36,914 nucleotides of DNA from an uncultured Burkholderiales bacterium (GTDB taxonomy: Bacteria; Pseudomonadota; Gammaproteobacteria; Burkholderiales; Burkholderiaceae_E), in contig CAIVAS010000134.1 of assembly GCA_903903975.1 (NCBI GenBank), forward strand, positions 1-36,914, written 5' to 3'. Positions within the stretch are counted from its first letter, which is position 1. Every line of letters begins with the position of its first letter. The position numbers and the translations under genes are program-made. The notes under the pieces were generated by a model that searched no databases, had not been told where the DNA came from, and worked only from the letters and a program-made list of their open reading frames with translations. Positions 8,871 through 16,813 of the stretch are shown here, piece after piece.

Positions 8871-10172
8871 GTGTCCGAGTCCCTCCTTCTCCTGCTGATC
8901 CTGCTGCTGGTAGCCCTCCTGGTGGCAGCCTATGTGCTGCGCCCCCTGATCGCCAGACCCGCCTCGCGGGCCGAGCCCGATGCCGCCGCCGTCGCGCTGG
9001 CGGTCCTGCGCGAGCGCCGCAGCGAGCTTGAGGCCGCGCTCGTGCATCTGCCGGCCGATTCGCCCGAGCGGCGCGCAGCGCTGGCCGAATTCGCGATGCA
9101 GGCCGAATCCGAGCTGCCAGGCGAAGCCGTCGATCCGGATCCGGCGCAAGCAAAACCCTCGCGCCAGCCGATGCTGGCGGCACTGGTCGCGCTGTTGCTG
9201 GTCGTGCCGACCTTCGGGCTCTATCTGCTTGTCGGCCTGCCCGAAGCGGCATCGCCCGAGCTCAGAGCCATGCGCGAACCGGCGAGCATGGAAGAACTCA
9301 TCGACCGGCTGCGCACCCGCCTGCGCGACTCGCCCGCCGACCTCGAAGGCTGGCAGATGCTGGGGCGCGCCGAACTGGCGCAGGGAAAGGCGCAAGCGGC
9401 GCGCGAGGCCTTCGACAAGGCGCTTTTGCTCGCACCTGATAATGCCCAGATCAAGGTCGACCTTGCCGACGCGATCGCACAGAGCCAGGGTTCGGTGCTG
9501 GATGGTCGTCCGATCGCGCTGATCCGCGAAGCCCTCGTCAAAGAGCCGCGCAATCCCAAGGCGCTCGCGCTGGCGGGCGCCTATGAGGTTCGACAGGGCA
9601 ATACCGCCGGGGCACTGAGCCACTGGAAGACCCTGCTGACGGTGCTGCCGCCCGACTCCGATCAGGCGCGCCAGATCGTCGGTCTGATTGCCGACCTCGA
9701 AGCCGGCCGCGCGCCGCGTGTCGGCCCGGCCGCGGCAACGCCGTCCGCCCCGGCCAACGCAGCCGCCCAGGCACCGTCGGCCAGCACCGCATCCGCCGAT
9801 CCCGCGGCCAGCGCACTGAGCGGTCGCATCGAACTCGATGCAACACTTGCTGGCAAGCTGCGCCCGGATGACACGCTCTTCGTCGTGGCCCGCAGCCTTG
9901 ATGCGCAGGGCCAGGCGTCCGGGCCGCCCCTGGCGGTGTTGCGGGCACGCGGCGCCGATCTGCCACTGGCCTTCACGCTCGACGACCGGCTTGCGATGAG
10001 CCCCATGGCCAAACTGTCCACTGTGGCGCCGGGCGCTCAGGTAAGAGTGATCGCCCGGCTCTCGCGGTCCGGCGAGGCGGCCACCCGCAGCGGCGATCTG
10101 CTGGGCAACTCCGATCCGGTCAAACCCGGCACCAGCGGCATGAAGGTCGTGATCGGCAAGGAAGCGCCGTGA
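8871..10172 (+). CDS. ccmI: Cytochrome c maturation protein CcmI (CycH), TPR apocytochrome chaperone
   Basis: CcmI binds the C-terminus of apocytochrome c in the periplasm and hands it to the CcmF/CcmH ligation complex. The 433-residue product begins from GTG with a membrane helix (SLLLLLILLLVALLVAAYVL), a cytoplasmic segment with the typical LRERRSELEAAL heptad-like stretch, and a second membrane helix near 105-122. A TPR region follows (LEGWQMLGRAELAQGKAQAAREAFDK and later repeats), then a linker rich in Ala and Pro (about 285-315) and a C-terminal beta-rich domain (LFVVARS, GPPLAVLR, VRVIARLSRSG). This is the full-length two-part CcmI form. Its TGA overlaps the GTG of ccmA, so it is translationally coupled to the ccm operon. 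Its place at the front of the operon is unusual. Confidence 0.88.
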   Translation: MSESLLLLLILLLVALLVAAYVLRPLIARPASRAEPDAAAVALAVLRERRSELEAALVHLPADSPERRAALAEFAMQAESELPGEAVDPDPAQAKPSRQPMLAALVALLLVVPTFGLYLLVGLPEAASPELRAMREPASMEELIDRLRTRLRDSPADLEGWQMLGRAELAQGKAQAAREAFDKALLLAPDNAQIKVDLADAIAQSQGSVLDGRPIALIREALVKEPRNPKALALAGAYEVRQGNTAGALSHWKTLLTVLPPDSDQARQIVGLIADLEAGRAPRVGPAAATPSAPANAAAQAPSASTASADPAASALSGRIELDATLAGKLRPDDTLFVVARSLDAQGQASGPPLAVLRARGADLPLAFTLDDRLAMSPMAKLSTVAPGAQVRVIARLSRSGEAATRSGDLLGNSDPVKPGTSGMKVVIGKEAP

Positions 10173-10894
10173 GATCTGGCGCCACACCGATTGGCGTCGA
10201 GTCATTCGGTGGCCTCAAGGCAGCCTCGCTCGCGCTCGTCAGGGGTGAGCGCACGCTCTTCGTCGATCTGTCTTTCAGACTGGCGCCCGGCGAACTGCTG
10301 CGGCTCCTGGGCCCCAATGGCTCGGGCAAGAGCAGCCTGCTGCGAGCCCTGCTCGGCCTGACGCCGCTGGCCCGCGGGCAGCTGTTTGCCGGGCCCGCCG
10401 ATTCGCCGGTCCTGCCTCGTGAGCTGTGCGAACAGGCGCTCTATCAGGGCCATGCCCATGGCGCCAAAGGCGAGCTGACCGCCATCGAAAACCTTACGCT
10501 TGCGGCCACGCTCGATGGCAGTCTGACCGCCGATGACGCCGGGCCGATCCTTGAGGCTGCGCTCGACGAGGTCGGCCTCACACGTCAGCGCCATATCGAC
10601 ACCCGACGCCTGTCGCAGGGTCAGAAGCAGCGGCTCAATCTGGCACGCTTTGCGATCGCGCTGCGTGCCGCAGATCGGCCGCTGTGGCTGATGGATGAGC
10701 CGAGTGCCGCGCTCGATGCAAGCGGGCTGGCGGTGCTCGAAGCGCTGCTCGGCCGTCACCTTGCCCGCGGCGGCGCGGCAATCGTCGCCACCCACCTGCC
10801 GATCGCGCCGCACCAGGGCGTTGTGCGCGACCTGCACCTCGACGCCTTCGCGCCGCGCCGCGTGCGGGAGGGTCTGGCCGAGCTCGCGCAATGA
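10169..10894 (+). CDS. ccmA: Heme exporter ATP-binding protein CcmA
   Basis: ATPase of the CcmAB(CD) complex, which uses ATP to release holo-CcmE from CcmC after heme loading. 241 residues with the Walker A loop GPNGSGKSS at about 48-56, signature LSQGQKQRLNLARF, Walker B LWLMDEPSAALD and a switch histidine in IVATHLP. The GTG start at 10169 overlaps the ccmI stop by four bases; it leaves a leader of about 15 residues longer than many CcmA proteins, so a slightly later start is possible. It overlaps ccmB by four bases at its 3' end. Confidence 0.93.
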   Translation: MRSGATPIGVESFGGLKAASLALVRGERTLFVDLSFRLAPGELLRLLGPNGSGKSSLLRALLGLTPLARGQLFAGPADSPVLPRELCEQALYQGHAHGAKGELTAIENLTLAATLDGSLTADDAGPILEAALDEVGLTRQRHIDTRRLSQGQKQRLNLARFAIALRAADRPLWLMDEPSAALDASGLAVLEALLGRHLARGGAAIVATHLPIAPHQGVVRDLHLDAFAPRRVREGLAELAQ

Positions 10895-11565
10895 CCGAGT
10901 TTGGCGCCATCGCCTGGGCGCTGCGGCGAGATCTCACGCTCGCGATGCGACGCCGCGGCGACATCCTCAACGTGCTCGGCTTTTTCGTGCTGGCCTGCTC
11001 GATGTTTCCACTGGCCATCGGCCCGCAGCGCGAATGGCTGCAACGCATCGGGCCCGGGGTGATCTGGGTGGCCGCGCTGCTGTCGGTCATGCTCGCACTG
11101 CCGAGGCTCTTCGAGCACGACCATGCCGACGGCACCCTCGATGCCATGGTGGCCAGCGGCCGCCCCCTGTGGGCGCTTGTCGCGGGCAAGATGATCGCCG
11201 CCTGGCTGGTCACCGCCCTGCCGCTGCTCGCCCTGTCGCCCGCGCTCGCGCTGGCCTTCAACCTGCCGACCTCGACCCTGTCGGTGCTGGTGGGCTCGCT
11301 GCTGCTGGGCACGCCGGTGCTGATCGGCATCGGGGCGATCACCGGCGCGCTGGCACTCGGCCTGAAGTCGGGTCCGGTCCTGATGACCCTGCTGTGCCTG
11401 CCGCTCTATGTCCCGGTGCTGGTCTTCGGTGCCGGCGCGGTCGAAGCCCAGGCGGCCGGACTGTCGCCACTGGCCCATCTCGCGCTGCTGGGCGCTGGTA
11501 TGCTGGCGGTCCTGCTGCTGGCACCGTTCGTTGCCGCGCTGGCCCTGCGTATCTCGGTCGAATGA
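10891..11565 (+). CDS. ccmB: Heme exporter membrane protein CcmB
   Basis: 224 residues, six predicted membrane helices, the permease partner of CcmA. The N-terminus (AWALRRDLTLAMRRRGDILNVLGFF) matches the family's start, with an arginine-rich cytoplasmic segment before helix one. The conserved LPRLFEHDHADGTLD segment, typical of CcmB, lies after the second helix. The start codon overlaps the ccmA stop (ATGA). CcmB together with CcmA forms an ABC module required for release of heme-loaded CcmE. Confidence 0.93.
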   Translation: MTEFGAIAWALRRDLTLAMRRRGDILNVLGFFVLACSMFPLAIGPQREWLQRIGPGVIWVAALLSVMLALPRLFEHDHADGTLDAMVASGRPLWALVAGKMIAAWLVTALPLLALSPALALAFNLPTSTLSVLVGSLLLGTPVLIGIGAITGALALGLKSGPVLMTLLCLPLYVPVLVFGAGAVEAQAAGLSPLAHLALLGAGMLAVLLLAPFVAALALRISVE

Positions 11566-11575
11566 CCCTGCCCGG

Positions 11576-12301
11576 ATGAACCCCTTTCGATTCGCCGCCC
11601 CGCCTGTTTTCTATCCGCTCGCCGGACGTCTGCTGCCCTGGTTCACGGCGGCCGCGGTATTGCTGGCGGTGGCCGGTCTTTACGTCGGATTCGGCATCGC
11701 ACCGACCGACTTCCAGCAGGGTGAGGTCTATCGGATCATCTTCATCCATGTGCCGACCGCCTGGATGGCGATGTTCATCTATGTGGTGATGGCCGGCTAC
11801 GCGGTGCTGACCCTGGTCTGGCGCTCGAAGCTGTCGGCGATGATGTGCCGGGCACTGGCACCCACCGGCGCAATCATGGCGGTGATCGCCCTGCTCACCG
11901 GCGCGATCTGGGGCAAGCCCACCTGGGGCGCCTGGTGGGTCTGGGACGCCCGACTGACCTCGACCCTGATCCTGCTCTTTCTCTACCTCGGCTACATGGC
12001 GCTGGTGGCGGCCATCGACGACACCACCCGCGCCGACCGTGCCGGCGCGCTGCTGCTGCTGGTCGGTGTGGTCAATGTGCCGATCATCTATTTTTCGGTG
12101 CGCTGGTGGAACACCTTGCATCAGGGGGCAAGCGTCAGCCTGACCACCTCGCCCAAGATGGCCAGCACCATGCTGACCGGCATGCTGCTGATGAGCCTGG
12201 CCGCCTGGATGTACTCGATCGCCGCAGCGCTGCACCGGGTGCGCTCGATCATCCTTCAACGTGAGCGTCACACCCGCTGGGTGCGGCAGCTCTTTGCCTG
12301 A
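11576..12301 (+). CDS. ccmC: Heme handling protein CcmC
   Basis: CcmC presents heme to CcmE at the periplasmic face of the inner membrane. The 241-residue protein has six membrane helices and the heme-handling WWD signature WGAWWVWDARLTS (about residues 116-128). It also has the two flanking histidine segments that supply axial ligands, IFIHVPTAWM and WNTLHQGASV. The frame is open upstream into ccmB, but the ATG at 11576, ten bases after the ccmB stop, gives the expected short N-terminus (MNPFRFAAPPVFY). ccmD follows after 15 bases. Confidence 0.95.
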   Translation: MNPFRFAAPPVFYPLAGRLLPWFTAAAVLLAVAGLYVGFGIAPTDFQQGEVYRIIFIHVPTAWMAMFIYVVMAGYAVLTLVWRSKLSAMMCRALAPTGAIMAVIALLTGAIWGKPTWGAWWVWDARLTSTLILLFLYLGYMALVAAIDDTTRADRAGALLLLVGVVNVPIIYFSVRWWNTLHQGASVSLTTSPKMASTMLTGMLLMSLAAWMYSIAAALHRVRSIILQRERHTRWVRQLFA

Positions 12302-12316
12302 GCCGCACATCCCGAT

Positions 12317-12505
12317 ATGTCCGACTCGCATCTGAGCTATCTTGCGGTGGCCTACGGCTTTACCGCCCTGGCGATTGCGATCGAGTGCGTGGCCTTGCTG
12401 CGCACCCGGCGCCAGTCCATCGACCAGGTCCAACGCGAGCGCGATCTTGATCTTGACGATCACGAGTCGATCGCCGACCCACGCAACGAGGCAGCCAAAT
12501 CATGA
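12317..12505 (+). CDS. ccmD: Heme exporter accessory protein CcmD
   Basis: 62-residue single-pass membrane protein between ccmC and ccmE, matching CcmD in size, topology and position. It has a short periplasmic lead ([15 protein letters not shown]), one helix ([13 protein letters not shown]), then a basic, charged cytoplasmic tail ([18 protein letters not shown]). CcmD stabilises CcmE with CcmABC. It ends in an ATGA overlap with ccmE. CcmD is poorly conserved, so much of the call rests on context. Confidence 0.87.
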   Translation: MSDSHLSYLAVAYGFTALAIAIECVALLRTRRQSIDQVQRERDLDLDDHESIADPRNEAAKS

Positions 12506-12984
12506 GTGCCATCCAGGCAAAACTCCCGTCCGGCCCGACGATCCGCCGCAAGCGCCTGGTGTGGATTGCCATCGGGCTGGCGGTTCTGGCGGTTGCCATC
12601 GGGCTGGTGCTCTATGCCCTGAAGTCGAACATCGTCTTTTTCTTCACACCCACCCAGATCGCTGCCAATGAGGCGCCGCAGGGTCGCGCGTTCCGGGTCG
12701 GCGGCATGGTCGAAACCGGCAGTGTGGTGCGCGATGGCCTCGAGGTGCGCTTTCGGGTGACCGATACCGTCAAGACCATCCCGGTGATCTATCGCGGCAC
12801 CCTGCCCGACCTGTTTCGCGAAGGCAAAGGTGTCGTGGCGCAGGGTAAGGTCGGTCCGGACGGCGTGTTCAAGGCCGATGAGGTGCTGGCCAAGCACGAC
12901 GAAAACTACATGCCCCCGGAAGCCGCCGAGGCGCTCAAGCGCGCCGGCAAGCCGATCGGCGCCGGCACGGTCTCGCAGCCATGA
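12502..12984 (+). CDS. ccmE: Heme chaperone CcmE
   Basis: Periplasmic heme chaperone that binds heme covalently through a histidine and delivers it to CcmF. It is 160 residues: a basic cytoplasmic N-terminus with the RRKRL motif, one membrane helix (about 19-40), then the OB-fold domain ([37 protein letters not shown]). The active-site motif [13 protein letters not shown] carries the heme-binding His132 and the nearby Tyr136. This is the His-type CcmE, not the Cys variant. The gene overlaps both neighbours by four bases. Confidence 0.96.
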   Translation: MSAIQAKLPSGPTIRRKRLVWIAIGLAVLAVAIGLVLYALKSNIVFFFTPTQIAANEAPQGRAFRVGGMVETGSVVRDGLEVRFRVTDTVKTIPVIYRGTLPDLFREGKGVVAQGKVGPDGVFKADEVLAKHDENYMPPEAAEALKRAGKPIGAGTVSQP

Positions 12985-14987
12985 TCGCCGAGCTCGGTCA
13001 CTTCGCGCTCTGGCTGGCGATGGCGCTCGCCCTGGTGCAGGCGGCAGGCGGCCTCGCGGGCGCTGCGCGGGCTGATGCCGCCTGGATGCGCGCCGGCGGC
13101 AATGCGGCCAATGCCCAGTGCCTGATGGTGGTGCTCGCCTTCGCGGCGCTCGCCACCTCGTTCATCGACAACGATTTCTCGCTGGTCAATGTCGCCAGCA
13201 ACTCCAACTCGCAGCTCCCAGTCCCTTACCGCTTTGCGGCCACCTGGGGCTCGCACGAAGGCTCGCTGCTGCTGTGGGCACTGATGCTGGCCGGCTGGAC
13301 GGCCGCAGTCAACGCCTTCGGCACGGCCTTGCCGACCGTGTTTCGGGCGCGGGTGGTCGGTGTGCTGGGTCTGGTAGCCACCGGCTTTCTGGCCTTCATG
13401 CTCTTTACCTCCAATCCCTTCATGCGCCAGCTGCCCGGGCCGGCCGATGGTCGCGACCTCAATCCGCTGCTGCAGGACCCGGGCATGGTCATCCATCCGC
13501 CCATGCTCTACATGGGGTATGTCGGTTTCTCTGTGGCCTTCGCCTTTGCGGTGGCCGCGATGCTGGGCGGTCGGGTCGATGCCGCCTGGACCCGCTGGGC
13601 GCGCCCCTGGACCACCGCCGCCTGGTGTTTCCTCACGATCGGCATCGCGCTGGGCAGCGCCTGGGCCTACTACGAACTAGGCTGGGGCGGCTGGTGGTTC
13701 TGGGACCCGGTTGAAAACGCCTCGTTCATGCCCTGGCTGGTCGGCACGGCGCTGATCCACTCGCTCATCGTGACCGAGCGGCGCGGCGGTTTTCGCGCCT
13801 GGACCATGCTGCTGGCAATTGCCGCCTTCAGCCTGTCGCTGCTTGGCACCTTTCTCGTTCGCTCGGGCGTGCTCACCTCGGTCCATGCCTTTGCCAGCGA
13901 CCCGACCCGCGGGATCTTCATTCTGGCCTTTCTGGTGGCGGTGGTCGGCGGCTCGCTGATCCTCTTTGCGCTGCGCGGCCCCGGCATCGCCGGCAACCAG
14001 ACACCAGTGAGCTTCGCGCCAAGTTCGCGCGAAGGCTATCTGCTGGCCAACAACCTGCTGATGGTGACCGCAGCCGGGTCGGTCCTGCTCGGCACGCTCT
14101 ATCCGCTGGTGCTCGATACCCTGGGCCTGGGCAAGATCTCGGTCGGACCACCCTATTTCGAAGCGGTGTTCTTTCCGCTGATGGCGCCTGCCGCCTTCCT
14201 GATGGGCATCGGGCCGATTTCGCGCTGGCGCGAATCGCCGCTGCCACAGCTGGCAGCACGCCTGAAATGGGCCTTCGGCATCGCGGTGGCCGCGGCCGTG
14301 CTGATCACCGTCACCAGCGGTCGGCTCGGGTCCCAGACCTCGGTGCTGGGTGGCCTCGGATTTGCGATCGGCCTCTTTCTCGGCCTGTGGCTGATCGCGG
14401 CAAGCGGCGTCGCGATCTATGAGCGGGCCGGGCAGGTCAAGGCCGCGAGCTGGCCGGCGCGCCTGCGGTCGATGCCCGGCGGTTTCTGGGGCATGATCCT
14501 CGCCCACACCGGAGTCGGCGTCTTTTGCATCGGCGTGGCCTGCGTCAAGGCCCTCGACCTCGAGGTCGACGCCGCGCTCGGTGCCAATCAGTCGGTCGAG
14601 GTCGGCGACTACACGCTCACGCTGCGCGACATCCGCGAGATCACCGGCCCCAACTATCGGGGCGTGCAGGGCGTCGTGCAGGTCTCGCGCGACGGCAAGC
14701 AGGTGCTCGAACTCAATCCCGAAAAGCGCTTCTATCCGACCACCCAATCGGTCATGACCGAAGCCGCGATTGATTCCGGCCTGACCCGTGACCTCTATGT
14801 TGCACTCGGCGAACAACTGCCCGACGGTCGCTGGACGCTCAAGACCTGGGTCAAACCCTTCATCGACTGGATCTGGGGGGGCTGCTTCATGATGGCGCTT
14901 GGCGGATTCGTTGCGATCAGCGATCGCCGCTATCGTGCCGCCCGGCGCTCGGCGGTCGATGACCGCAAGGTCACGGCCTCGGCCTGA
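12981..14987 (+). CDS. ccmF: Cytochrome c heme lyase subunit CcmF
   Basis: 668-residue membrane protein with more than ten helices, the core of the heme ligation complex. It takes heme from CcmE and attaches it to apocytochrome CXXCH motifs. The WWD motif [20 protein letters not shown] is at about residues 234-253. Other family segments are [18 protein letters not shown] near 75, [12 protein letters not shown] near 172 and [21 protein letters not shown] near 290. A periplasmic domain lies near the C-terminus, followed by a last helix and a basic tail. Its start overlaps the ccmE stop (ATGA). Length and motifs match complete family members. Confidence 0.97.
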   Translation: MIAELGHFALWLAMALALVQAAGGLAGAARADAAWMRAGGNAANAQCLMVVLAFAALATSFIDNDFSLVNVASNSNSQLPVPYRFAATWGSHEGSLLLWALMLAGWTAAVNAFGTALPTVFRARVVGVLGLVATGFLAFMLFTSNPFMRQLPGPADGRDLNPLLQDPGMVIHPPMLYMGYVGFSVAFAFAVAAMLGGRVDAAWTRWARPWTTAAWCFLTIGIALGSAWAYYELGWGGWWFWDPVENASFMPWLVGTALIHSLIVTERRGGFRAWTMLLAIAAFSLSLLGTFLVRSGVLTSVHAFASDPTRGIFILAFLVAVVGGSLILFALRGPGIAGNQTPVSFAPSSREGYLLANNLLMVTAAGSVLLGTLYPLVLDTLGLGKISVGPPYFEAVFFPLMAPAAFLMGIGPISRWRESPLPQLAARLKWAFGIAVAAAVLITVTSGRLGSQTSVLGGLGFAIGLFLGLWLIAASGVAIYERAGQVKAASWPARLRSMPGGFWGMILAHTGVGVFCIGVACVKALDLEVDAALGANQSVEVGDYTLTLRDIREITGPNYRGVQGVVQVSRDGKQVLELNPEKRFYPTTQSVMTEAAIDSGLTRDLYVALGEQLPDGRWTLKTWVKPFIDWIWGGCFMMALGGFVAISDRRYRAARRSAVDDRKVTASA

Positions 14988-14998
14988 ACCACACCGGC

Positions 14999-15535
14999 AT
15001 GCGCTCGCTTCGTTTCATTCTGCCGGCGCTCGCTTTTGCGGTCATCGCCGCCTTCCTGCTGCTCGGGCTCAAGCCCGGACGCGATCCGCGCGAAATTCCC
15101 TCGCCGCTGATCGACAAGCCGGCGCCAGCGTTCAATCTGCCCCTGCTTGCGCAGACCGATCAAACCTGGTCGCCCGACAAGATGCGCGGCCAGGTCTGGC
15201 TGCTCAATGTCTGGGCCTCGTGGTGTGCACCCTGCCTGGTCGAGCATCCCGAACTGCTCAAGCTCGCGCGGACCAAGGCCTTGCCGGTGGTCGGATTCAA
15301 CTACAAGGACGAGCCGGGCGCGGCCACGGCCTGGCTCGACAAACACGGCAATCCCTATGCCACGGTCGTCGCTGACCGCAATGGTCGGATCGCTTTCGAT
15401 TACGGCGTCTATGGTGTGCCCGAGACCTTTCTGATCGATCGCAATGGCACGATCCGCTACAAGCATGTCGGCCCGCTCACTCCCGAGGTGATTGCCGACA
15501 AGCTCCTGCCGCTGGCACAGGCACTCGCCCGATGA
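14999..15535 (+). CDS. ccmG: Thiol:disulfide interchange protein CcmG/DsbE
   Basis: Membrane-anchored periplasmic thioredoxin-like protein that reduces apocytochrome and CcmH disulfides. The 178-residue product has an N-terminal helix (about 5-24) and then the thioredoxin fold with the active site ASWCAPCLVEHP (Cys76, Cys79). The conserved GVPETFLID cis-proline segment and the family's VVGFNYKDEPGAA loop with an acidic residue are also present. It starts 11 bases after ccmF and overlaps ccmH by four. Confidence 0.95.
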   Translation: MRSLRFILPALAFAVIAAFLLLGLKPGRDPREIPSPLIDKPAPAFNLPLLAQTDQTWSPDKMRGQVWLLNVWASWCAPCLVEHPELLKLARTKALPVVGFNYKDEPGAATAWLDKHGNPYATVVADRNGRIAFDYGVYGVPETFLIDRNGTIRYKHVGPLTPEVIADKLLPLAQALAR

Positions 15536-16128
15536 CGACCCGCCTCGCCATCATTGCCGAGCAATCACGAGCTGCCGGCAAGTGGCTCGCCCGGCAGTGC
15601 ACGGCAGCGCTGATCGCCGGATTGCTGACCTGCAGCCTTGCGAGCGCGGCCCCAGCGACTGCCCAAGCGACTGCCCAAGCGGGTGCAATACCGGGTTCTT
15701 CAGTGGCCGATGCCCCAAGCAGCACCCTCGCCGACCCGTCGCCCGAGCAGGCCCGCGAGCTGCTGCAAAGCGACCGCTTCCGGCGACTGGCGTCAGAGTT
15801 GCGCTGCCTGGTTTGCCAGAATCAGACGCTGGCCGACTCAAACGCCGACCTGGCCACCGATCTGCGCAACGAAGTCCTGCGCCAGATGGCAGCAGGCCGG
15901 GACGACACGCAGATCAAGGACAACCTTGTCGCACGCTACGGCGAATTCGTGCTCTATCGGCCGACCTATTCGGGCCGCAATCTGGCGCTGTGGGCAGGCC
16001 CTGCGGTTCTGCTCGCGCTGGGCGCGTTCATGGTGTGGCGAATCAGCCGCACGCGGCGGACATCGGCGACCGTCGCCGTCGACGAGGCGCAACTGAAACG
16101 CGTCGACGAACGACTCAACGATCGCTGA
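15532..16128 (+). CDS. ccmH: Cytochrome c maturation protein CcmH
   Basis: Thiol-disulfide component of the heme ligation complex. The 198-residue product has a long N-terminus containing a signal-like helix (about 22-45), then the mature domain with the redox motif LRCLVCQNQTLADSNADLA (Cys92, Cys95) and the segment ARYGEFVLYRPTYSGRN. A C-terminal helix (LWAGPAVLLALGAFMVW) and a basic tail close the protein. This is the short CcmH form, consistent with a separate ccmI in the same operon. The N-terminal region is longer than typical, Ala/Gln-rich, and contains a small DNA duplication at 15655-15678. It is the last ccm gene. Confidence 0.93.
   Translation: MTTRLAIIAEQSRAAGKWLARQCTAALIAGLLTCSLASAAPATAQATAQAGAIPGSSVADAPSSTLADPSPEQARELLQSDRFRRLASELRCLVCQNQTLADSNADLATDLRNEVLRQMAAGRDDTQIKDNLVARYGEFVLYRPTYSGRNLALWAGPAVLLALGAFMVWRISRTRRTSATVAVDEAQLKRVDERLNDR
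15655..15678 (+). repeat. Two tandem copies of a 12-base unit within ccmH
   Basis: GCGACTGCCCAA occurs twice head to tail, followed by a degenerate third start. It is in frame and encodes ATAQATAQA in the linker after the signal-like helix of CcmH. It looks like a recent slippage duplication in a tolerant region. Confidence 0.7.
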
Positions 16129-16170
16129 TCGATCGCTTGGAAAAAAAGATTTTCTGACCCTGAAAATACA

Positions 16171-16193
16171 AACGCCCCGATTCACGGGGCGTT
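16171..16193 (-). terminator. Rho-independent terminator of the HU gene
   Basis: AACGCCCCG-ATTCA-CGGGGCGTT forms a perfect 9-base-pair stem with a 5-base loop. Read leftward it is followed by a T-rich run (TTTGTATTTTC), as expected for a terminator of the leftward HU gene ending 86 bases earlier. On the rightward strand no T run follows, so it is not a good ccm terminator. Confidence 0.85.
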
Positions 16194-16279
16194 GCTGGCG
16201 AGACGACTGAGGTCGACCCGGCGAGATCATTGTCCTGATGCGCGGCCAGTCAGTTCTGGCACACGCCCGGGCAGAATGC

Positions 16280-16567
16280 TTACTTCGCTTTCTTCTTGTT
16301 GACCGAGGCCTTGAAGGCGGCGCCCGCAGAGAACTTGGGAACCGTGGCAGCTGCGATCTTGATCTTTTCGCCGGTACGAGGATTTTTTCCGACTCGCGCC
16401 AGACGCTTGCTCGAAAAGAAGGTGCCGAACCCGACCAGGGTCACGCGATCGCCCTTGGTCACAGCCTTGGTCACAGTCTCGATGATCGAATTGAGGGCGC
16501 GTTCAGCAGCAGCCTTGCTGATATCAGCCTCCGTTGAAACGGTTTCGATCAGTTCACTCTTATTCAT
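16280..16567 (-). CDS. hup: HU-family DNA-binding protein
   Basis: Small nucleoid protein that binds and bends DNA as a dimer. The 95-residue product starts MNKSELIETV, has the HU dimer core (KAAAERALNSIIETVTKAV), the G-F-G-T-F turn, and the DNA-binding arm with GKNPRTGEKI, where the Pro intercalates. It ends with a basic tail (NKKKAK). The ATG at 16567 is preceded by a near-perfect ribosome binding site, which decides the start over the longer open frame reaching 16651. It is the only leftward gene between the ccm operon and the transsulfuration gene and has its own terminator. HU rather than IHF is supported by the MNKSELI start and the lack of IHF-specific sequence. Confidence 0.95.
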   Translation of the reverse strand: MNKSELIETVSTEADISKAAAERALNSIIETVTKAVTKGDRVTLVGFGTFFSSKRLARVGKNPRTGEKIKIAAATVPKFSAGAAFKASVNKKKAK

Positions 16568-16571
16568 GCAG

Positions 16572-16580
16572 TCACCTCCT
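16572..16580 (-). promoter_or_regulatory. Strong ribosome binding site of hup
   Basis: Read leftward the sequence is AGGAGGTGA, complementary to the 16S rRNA tail, with the GGAGG core 7 bases before the ATG. It is the strongest Shine-Dalgarno sequence I noticed in this window and fits high expression of HU. Confidence 0.85.
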
Positions 16581-16676
16581 GGTGTTCGAACGTTATCTGG
16601 CGATGGTTTTGAACTTTGACCTGTTCGGGCTGCAACACAGAGCGCAATCACAATCTCTGGGAGCCCGACCTGCCGA

Positions 16677-16696
16677 ATTTTACTAAGTCAGCTGAC
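16677..16696 (-). promoter_or_regulatory. Possible hup promoter element and palindrome
   Basis: On the leftward strand TAAAAT (16677-16682) is a 5 of 6 match to a -10 box, about 110 bases before the hup start. Just upstream lies the perfect 10-base palindrome GTCAGCTGAC (16687-16696). No good -35 was found. Tentative. The rest of the 246-base gap between hup and the next gene shows only a short GC hairpin at 16734-16748. Confidence 0.25.
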
Positions 16697-16813
16697 CCAG
16701 CGGACGGCGGATCGGGCATTCTGTCATAAAGACGCCCGCACAGCGGGCATTCCAGGGCGATGAGGCAAAAGAAACACAGCCCCTTAACGCCCTCGTCCTA
16801 GTCCCCATGAGTC

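Noticed and set aside
16119-16135. CGATCG-CTGAT-CGATCG after ccmH as the ccm terminator
   Set aside because: AT/GC-mixed 6-base stem overlapping the stop, followed by an A run rather than a T run.
16734-16748. GCCCGC-ACA-GCGGGC hairpin in the hup/transsulfuration gap
   Set aside because: Short stem, no T run on the right strand for a neighbouring gene that would need it.
16760-16801. 13-codon open frame before the transsulfuration gene, as a leader peptide
   Set aside because: It lacks a run of regulatory codons (Met or Cys) and any attenuator hairpin after it; likely chance.
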